56,345 nucleotides of DNA from Bacteroidaceae bacterium (GTDB lineage Bacteria > Bacteroidota > Bacteroidia > Bacteroidales > Bacteroidaceae), in assembly GCA_900771425.1 (NCBI GenBank), contig CAAGNV010000071.1:1-56345 (forward strand), read 5' to 3'. The notes beneath the pieces were generated by a model. It was given only the letters and a program-made list of their open reading frames with translations. It did not search any database and was not told where the DNA came from. Below are positions 52,035 through 56,345 of this stretch, one piece after another; position 1 is the stretch's first letter, and every line of letters starts with the position of its first letter. The position numbers were made by a program, and so were the translations under genes.

Positions 52035-53648
52035 TTACTGGTTGTTTCTTGGTGCACGTGGTGCTCCGCCCATAGGACCGCCTGGCATTCCACCTGGCAT
52101 ACCGCCTGGACGCATACCACCTGGCATTCCACCCGGCATGCCGCCTGGACGCATACCACCTGGCATTCCGCCCATTCCTGGGAACATCATTGCTGGTGCG
52201 TTAGGGTCTTTGAATGGCTTGCCCATCTTTGATGCTTCGGCATCCTTGTCGTCGAGTTGGAAGAGCATGAAGTTAGGTGTAGCAGTGCTGCATGGTGTCC
52301 ATTCGCCTGCCTTTGCGCCGTTAGGGTCGCTGTACTTGGCGAAGTTAGTCCATGCTGTGAGCATCTTCTCTGAGAGATCCCAGTCGCCCTTTGTCCAAGG
52401 ACGCCAGCAATGCTTGAGTGACTTGAATACGAACCAGAGGTCAGAAGAGTGGAACGCACCCTTGAGGCGCTGTGTTACTTCTGGGTGGCTGCCGTCGTCA
52501 GGGAGTGGACGTGCAAATTCGTATGCCCATGCCTTGTTGCCCAACTTGCTGCGGTTCTGGCAGAATGCAGCGATACCTTCTGACATGTCGCCCATATCGT
52601 TGAGAGTGTAGCCAATCATGTAAGGAACGTCGGCGAGTGTACCTGCTACGGCTGCATCGTCGAAGCTCTTGAGTGATACGTAGCCATCTACGATTGGTGA
52701 GTAAGAAGCCATGGCACGGTCGCCTGTAACTGATGAATAGAGTGAACTGAGAGCGTAAACTGTCTCGGAAGAAGCACGGCGCATCTTCTCAAGGTCAGTA
52801 AGACCTGCCCAGTCAAACATCTTCTTGTTGGTCTCGCCTGCGCTTTCCAGTGTAACTGCCGGATAACCTGGACGTGAGTTAGGCTGTGAAGCAGTTGCGA
52901 TGCCGCCTGCACTCATGATGACTGCCTTGTGGAAAAGACCGCGTGCGAGTGGAGATTCACAGAGTGTACGTACGCTGCCGCCACCTGCGCTCTGACCGAA
53001 GATCATCACGTTGTTAGGGTCGCCGCCGAACTTCTCGATGTTCTTCTTGATCCACTTGAGCGACTCAATCTGGTCGAGGATACCGTAGTTGCCTGATACG
53101 TGGTTAGGGCTTTCAGCAGTGAGTGCTGGGTGAACGAGGAAGCCGAACACGCCGAGACGGTAGTTGATTGATACGAGTACTACGCCCTTTGCTGCCCATT
53201 CCTGAGCATCGAATTCAGGTTCTGAGCCCCATCCTTCGCGGTAGCCGCCACCGTGAATCCACAGTGCAACAGGGAGTTTCTTGCCTGTCTGGCCTGATGC
53301 AGTAGTCCATACGTTGAGGTAGAGACAGTCTTCGCTGTAAGGTGCTTCTTCACCGTAACCCCATTCTGTAGCGTAACCGCCTGGGAGGTGTGAAGCCTGA
53401 TAACCAGGGTGACCGAAAGTCTTGCACACCTTGACGCCCTTCCATGCCACTACTGGCTGAGGAGCCTTCCAACGGAGGTCACCGATTGGTGGTGCTGCGT
53501 AAGGGATACCGCGGTAAACGACTACACCGTCGATGTCGGTCGTCACACCCTGAACTTGTCCGCCCTCGATAGTGAGGACAGGCGTTTCTGTCTTGCCGTA
53601 GCTGCACATTGCAACTGCAAGCATCACGAGGAAAAATAATTTCTTCAT
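52035..53648 (-). CDS. Exported type-B carboxylesterase with Gly-Met-Pro tail
   Basis: 537 residues, signal peptide MKKLFFLVMLAVAMCSYG. Type-B carboxylesterase/lipase: YRGIPYAAPPIGDLRWKAPQP, EDCLYLNVWTT, the oxyanion hole IHGGGYREG, nucleophile Ser220 in FGQSAGGGS, and a His in GAFHSSDLWFVF; the acidic partner is in GYTLNDMGDMSEG. The last 50 residues are a low-complexity repeat of PGGM and RPGG, encoded by tandem repeats at about 52060-52190. The tail resembles that of the Spy-like protein at 32550. Substrate unknown; polysaccharide ester or xenobiotic ester are possible. Confidence 0.88.
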   Translation of the reverse strand: MKKLFFLVMLAVAMCSYGKTETPVLTIEGGQVQGVTTDIDGVVVYRGIPYAAPPIGDLRWKAPQPVVAWKGVKVCKTFGHPGYQASHLPGGYATEWGYGEEAPYSEDCLYLNVWTTASGQTGKKLPVALWIHGGGYREGWGSEPEFDAQEWAAKGVVLVSINYRLGVFGFLVHPALTAESPNHVSGNYGILDQIESLKWIKKNIEKFGGDPNNVMIFGQSAGGGSVRTLCESPLARGLFHKAVIMSAGGIATASQPNSRPGYPAVTLESAGETNKKMFDWAGLTDLEKMRRASSETVYALSSLYSSVTGDRAMASYSPIVDGYVSLKSFDDAAVAGTLADVPYMIGYTLNDMGDMSEGIAAFCQNRSKLGNKAWAYEFARPLPDDGSHPEVTQRLKGAFHSSDLWFVFKSLKHCWRPWTKGDWDLSEKMLTAWTNFAKYSDPNGAKAGEWTPCSTATPNFMLFQLDDKDAEASKMGKPFKDPNAPAMMFPGMGGMPGGMRPGGMPGGMPGGMRPGGMPGGMPGGPMGGAPRAPRNNQ

Positions 53649-53759
53649 AAGAGTTAATAAGTTAAAGTTAAAGTATTTATAGATTGGTTTGGTGATTGTT
53701 CGAAGTGGTCAATGGACTGACGTTCCGAAGGTTTGTCAGGCGGTTATTCCCGTAGTATG

Positions 53760-54464
53760 TCACTCGTTCTCTCTGAATTTTGTCAGTATGTTCACAGCCT
53801 TGCGTATGTTGTACTTTAGTCCGTCGCTCCCGACCGCCTGCAGGTTGAGGAAATAGACCCCGTCGCTGACCACGCTGCCGTTGTGCCTGCCGTCCCATCC
53901 CTGGTCAACGTTCGACAGGTCGAAGCCATACACCTTCTGTCCCCATCGGTTGAAGAATGTCCCCTCCATCTTGACGATTGACTGGTAGGTAATCTTGAAT
54001 ATGTCGTTGATGTCGTCGCCGTTAGGTGAGAAGCCGTCAGGGCACGAGAGTTTCGACTCGGATATCTTGATGGTGAACGGTTCGCACTCATACTCCAGTT
54101 CGTTGCCGCCGGCATCGACGAATGTGATGAAAAGCACGATGCCATATTCGCCCGACTTGGTCAGCGTGTGCTTTGAGTCGGGTTCGAATCGTGTGATGAG
54201 AGGTTTCTCCACACTTCCGTCGCGGCCGTCATAGACTATCCACTCCACCTTCGGCGTCCACCCCACTGCGTCCTCGATATTGGCTTCGAGAGTTATCTCG
54301 AGCGGAGCCTGGCACACCTGTTCGTCGCCGGGAACCATCACCACGTCGCCGTCATCCTTGGAGTTGAACGAGATAGTAGGATTTGCCGTCTGTGCCCACA
54401 TCGCAGAGACGGACGAACATATCAAGGCCAAAAGTACGACAAAATGCTTAACTCTTATCATCAT
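53760..54464 (-). CDS. Secreted protein with CHU_C/type IX sorting-type domain
   Basis: About 234 residues with signal peptide ending AMWAQ. A middle Ig- or PKD-like segment (EITLEANIEDAVGWTPKVEWIVYDGRDG to EPFTIKI) precedes the C-terminal gliding-motility-associated (CHU_C) domain, CPDGFSPNGDDINDIFKI, then FFNRWGQKVYGF and WDGRHNGSVVSDGVYFL. CHU_C domains serve as type B sorting signals of the type IX secretion system. The C-terminal domain makes up almost half the protein, so it may be a small surface adaptor. The frame has a TTG at 54479; ATG at 54464 or 54461 is preferred. Not obviously linked to its neighbours. Confidence 0.8.
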   Translation of the reverse strand: MMIRVKHFVVLLALICSSVSAMWAQTANPTISFNSKDDGDVVMVPGDEQVCQAPLEITLEANIEDAVGWTPKVEWIVYDGRDGSVEKPLITRFEPDSKHTLTKSGEYGIVLFITFVDAGGNELEYECEPFTIKISESKLSCPDGFSPNGDDINDIFKITYQSIVKMEGTFFNRWGQKVYGFDLSNVDQGWDGRHNGSVVSDGVYFLNLQAVGSDGLKYNIRKAVNILTKFRENE

Positions 54465-54625
54465 GGTATAATGTTTCAAATACTAATCATCTGCAAATAT
54501 AAAGAATATTTGTGATTCACACCAAAGGTTTATGATAAAAAGGTGAATAAAACGGCCACAAACATTCATTTATTCATAAAATGTACAATAGAGAGGAGGA
54601 AAATGATAAGTGAGAATTGAAAATT

Positions 54626-54741
54626 CTTGCTCCGCTGCTCTGCGCAAGCGACTAAGGTCGATTACTTGATCCGTTGCTCTGCGCAAGCGACTAAAGTCGA
54701 TTACTTGCTCCGCTGCTCTGTGCAAGCGGCAAAGTCGATTC
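54626..54741. repeat. 39-bp tandem repeat, three copies
   Basis: Units at 54626, 54665 and 54704 of CTTGCTCCGCTGCTCTGCGC then AAGCGACTAAAGTCGATTA, differing at a few bases. Each unit holds two small inverted repeats: CTTGC/GCAAG and CGAC/GTCG. It lies in the gap between the CHU_C gene and the DUF3791 module. Confidence 0.85.
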
Positions 54742-54747
54742 CGTCTT

Positions 54748-55003
54748 TTTAGTGCGTTTCGTGTTCGTAATTTTTTTTAACCACGGAACACACGGAAGAA
54801 ACGAAATAAACAAATTTATTGTTTCTCTTGCAAGTGTTTCACGAAATTAGTACGAAACGGACGCATCTAAACTATTTTCGTGTACCTTTCGTGTCCCGCC
54901 AAGGGACATTCGTGTCATCGTCCGCATGGCTTTCGTTTATTTAGTGTTTTTCGTGTTCGTCTTTATTTTTATGAACCACGGAAAGAACGAAAGATACGAA
55001 AAG
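54748..55003. repeat. Direct pair of TTTCGTGTTCGT...AACCACGGAA blocks
   Basis: Two diverged blocks of about 60 bp (54748-54806 and 54938-55003) share TTTAGTG, TTTCGTGTTCGT and AACCACGGAA with ACGAAA. Between them lie further TTTCGTGT words. No gene is seen in 54465-55144. Confidence 0.55.
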
Positions 55004-55144
55004 TGCCAATGAGTATTGCGTTGACACGCCAAAGAAAAAAAATAAACAAAGATAGACAGATAAAGACAGGAGTAAAAAAAATATTTTTCTGCCCATTTCA
55101 AACAAAATAGCTATGCAGATGAATGATATTTGAAATAAATTCGT

Positions 55145-55152
55145 TAATTTTG
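55145..55152 (+). promoter_or_regulatory. -7 box (TAATTTTG) of the DUF3791-DUF3990 module
   Basis: TAATTTTG followed by CAG lies 58 bp before the ATG at 55210. It supports that ATG over the upstream starts in the same frame. Confidence 0.6.
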
Positions 55153-55209
55153 CAGTCGCAAAGTATCAGCGAGGCTGCATTTACCAACATATCAAGACTG
55201 ACTGCTGAG

Positions 55210-55449
55210 ATGAATAATGACATCAACATATCACAAACCCAGATTGTGCTTGCCTTCGTCGCAACATGCATAGAGGCAACGGCACGCACGTTGGGTGTGT
55301 CCTATCGTGAGGTGTTCATGCGAATGAAACGCTTGGGGATGATAGAAAACTACATCTTCCCTAACTATGGTGTGCTTCATACAGAAAGTCGTGAGAACAT
55401 TGCACTTGACATGATTGAGTGCATGAATGCGTGGGAGGCAAGATTATGA
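55210..55449 (+). CDS. DUF3791-family small protein
   Basis: 79 residues: MNNDINISQTQIVLAFVATC then IEATARTLGVSYREVFMRMKRLGMIENYIFPNYGVLHTESRENIALDMIECM. This is the DUF3791 layout of three helices with a Y.VLHT turn. It is the first gene of a set overlapped with DUF3990 by ATGA. In such pairs it is a likely antitoxin or partner of the DUF3990 protein, but this is inference. The frame is open for 29 more codons upstream, which would begin before the -7 box. Confidence 0.8.
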   Translation: MNNDINISQTQIVLAFVATCIEATARTLGVSYREVFMRMKRLGMIENYIFPNYGVLHTESRENIALDMIECMNAWEARL

Positions 55450-55934
55450 ACATCAGTGTTTATCATGGAGGAACAGACAAGATAGAGCGTCCGATGTCCG
55501 ATGTCGGAAGAACTAATCTTGACTTCGGTCTTGGATTCTATGTTACCGATATGCTTTCACAGGCTACAGAATGGGCAAAGAAGGTTGCAGACCTTCGCCA
55601 TGCACTTCCTATAGTAAATAGGTATGACTTGAACAGGGATGCAATCTTGTCGGAGTATCGTTGCAGGGTATTCACGGATTATGACGGCGAGTGGCTCGAC
55701 TTCATTGTCGCCAGCCGCCAAGGACAGAAACCTTGGATGCAGTACGACTACATTGAAGGCGGTGTAGCAGATGACCGAGTCATTGATACCATAAACCTAT
55801 ACATGGTCGGCTTAATGTCACGAGATATTGCTCTTGCACGTCTATCGGAACATCGTCCCAACAACCAGATGTGTCTGCTGTCACAGCAACTTATCAATAA
55901 ATATCTCATCTTCAATGGAACAGAACCAATATAG
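55446..55934 (+). CDS. DUF3990-family protein, predicted ADP-ribosyltransferase-like toxin
   Basis: 162 residues. The N-terminus MNISVYHGGTD then LDFGLGFYVTDMLSQATEWAKKVA is the DUF3990 signature. The pattern YHGG (His7), GFYVT (Tyr32) and the A..WA helix are like the H-Y part of ADP-ribosyltransferase-fold proteins; an acidic catalytic residue further on is not certain. It overlaps both neighbours (ATGA with the preceding gene, 20 bp with the next), so the three are translated together. A toxin role is inferred from the gene order. Confidence 0.75.
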   Translation: MNISVYHGGTDKIERPMSDVGRTNLDFGLGFYVTDMLSQATEWAKKVADLRHALPIVNRYDLNRDAILSEYRCRVFTDYDGEWLDFIVASRQGQKPWMQYDYIEGGVADDRVIDTINLYMVGLMSRDIALARLSEHRPNNQMCLLSQQLINKYLIFNGTEPI

Positions 55935-56166
55935 CGACCCTGTAAAGTCTCCAGTCATTCAGGAGATTATCATGAGCAACCGCATAGGGAGCATAAGCAT
56001 GGAACTCTCGCGCAGGTTAGGCATCGCTCCCGAGACAGCATTGATGATGTTCTACGAAAGTCAGACGTGTGCCGACCTTCACGACCGCTCCACCGGCCTC
56101 TATCTCTATGGCGACCTCTACGTGGCAGATGAGTATATGAGAGAAACGAATCGCAAAATCGTCTGA
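55915..56166 (+). CDS. Small third protein of the DUF3990 module
   Basis: 83 residues, MEQNQYSDPVKSPVIQEII then a helical region RIGSISMELSRRLGIAPETALMMFYESQTCADLHDRSTGLYLYGDLYVADEYMRE. It resembles the small proteins often encoded after DUF3990 and is perhaps a divergent DUF3791 relative. It starts 20 bp inside the DUF3990 frame. It could be an antitoxin or accessory factor; not confirmed. Confidence 0.7.
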   Translation: MEQNQYSDPVKSPVIQEIIMSNRIGSISMELSRRLGIAPETALMMFYESQTCADLHDRSTGLYLYGDLYVADEYMRETNRKIV

Positions 56167-56223
56167 AATGAATTTATAGAACCACCTTAAAAGAAACAAT
56201 ATAGTAAGTACAGTAAAAATTAC

Positions 56224-56345
56224 ATATTCAACTTTCGCAAGTTATTAAAGCGGCCTGTAGGGCCAGAAGACACCCAGCCCAATGGCAAGCGTAGCGCCGC
56301 CTTGGGGAGGATGGCATCAGGAAGGGGACGCCTTGTAAAGGCAAA
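56224..56345. repeat. Partial intergenic element end and GC-rich repeat-like tail
   Basis: ATTCAACTTTCGCAAGTT at 56224 matches one end of the intergenic repeat family (copies A-D). The following GC-rich stretch (GGCCTGTAGGGCC, AGCCCAATGGC) has short inverted pairs and resembles intergenic GC-rich repeats of Bacteroidetes. It is cut by the window end. Confidence 0.4.

Overview
The window reads as a chromosomal segment of a Bacteroidales bacterium, most like Prevotella or a close relative. The evidence is the promoter type (TAnnTTTG -7 boxes, some with a TTTG or TTG element about 20 bp upstream), few Shine-Dalgarno sites, and typical families: NifJ, DUF3256, a CHU_C-domain secreted protein, an LptE lipoprotein, an exported GH2 beta-galactosidase, an ATPase with a DUF4143-type C-terminus and a fimbrillin-like lipoprotein. 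This placement is inferred from gene content only.

Layout. 1-640: a strongly paired DNA/RNA segment at the left edge and a 22-bp-phased repeat array. 641-3492: a surface lipoprotein with a small partner ORF, then an MscS channel. 3865-12995: a minus-strand block of four genes. In transcription order these are a Leptospira-type citramalate synthase, an abutting paralog that has lost its catalytic and metal residues, a TIM-barrel/acyl-CoA synthetase fusion, and pyruvate:ferredoxin oxidoreductase. This suggests isoleucine or branched-chain acid metabolism tied to pyruvate and acetyl-CoA. 13286-16545: an AAA ATPase preceded by CCGAA iterons, tRNA-Pro, a small lipoprotein, a peptidase remnant and a very short promoter-terminator unit. 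16546-21294: DciA-like protein, RecF and CarB. 21628-30626: PAP2 phosphatase, DUF3256, an MFS transporter, a large GH2 enzyme with an inserted LamG domain, and a nucleotidyltransferase. 30701-36867: tRNAs Glu, Ser and Thr, a cupin-GNAT fusion, a Spy-like periplasmic protein, a carboxymuconolactone-decarboxylase-like protein, PyrD/PyrK and a nuclease. 37000-50564: envelope and ion genes (LptD, a Zn/Cd P-type ATPase with a double ABC ATPase, a sigma-54 activator, LptE, SecG, FHA protein, NhaA, BASS transporter). 50945-54464: two exported esterases and a CHU_C protein. 55210-56166: an overlapping three-gene DUF3791 / DUF3990 / small-protein module that looks like a toxin-antitoxin-type cassette.

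The most unusual feature is not a gene. At least seven intergenic gaps hold tandem arrays with a strict 21- or 22-bp period. Their units are mostly short palindromes whose sequence differs from locus to locus, and in places the two arms change together. A second family of about 180-230 bp intergenic elements with inverted ends occurs four times between 47 and 52 kb, each copy in the orientation of the gene upstream of it. I cannot match either family to a described system.
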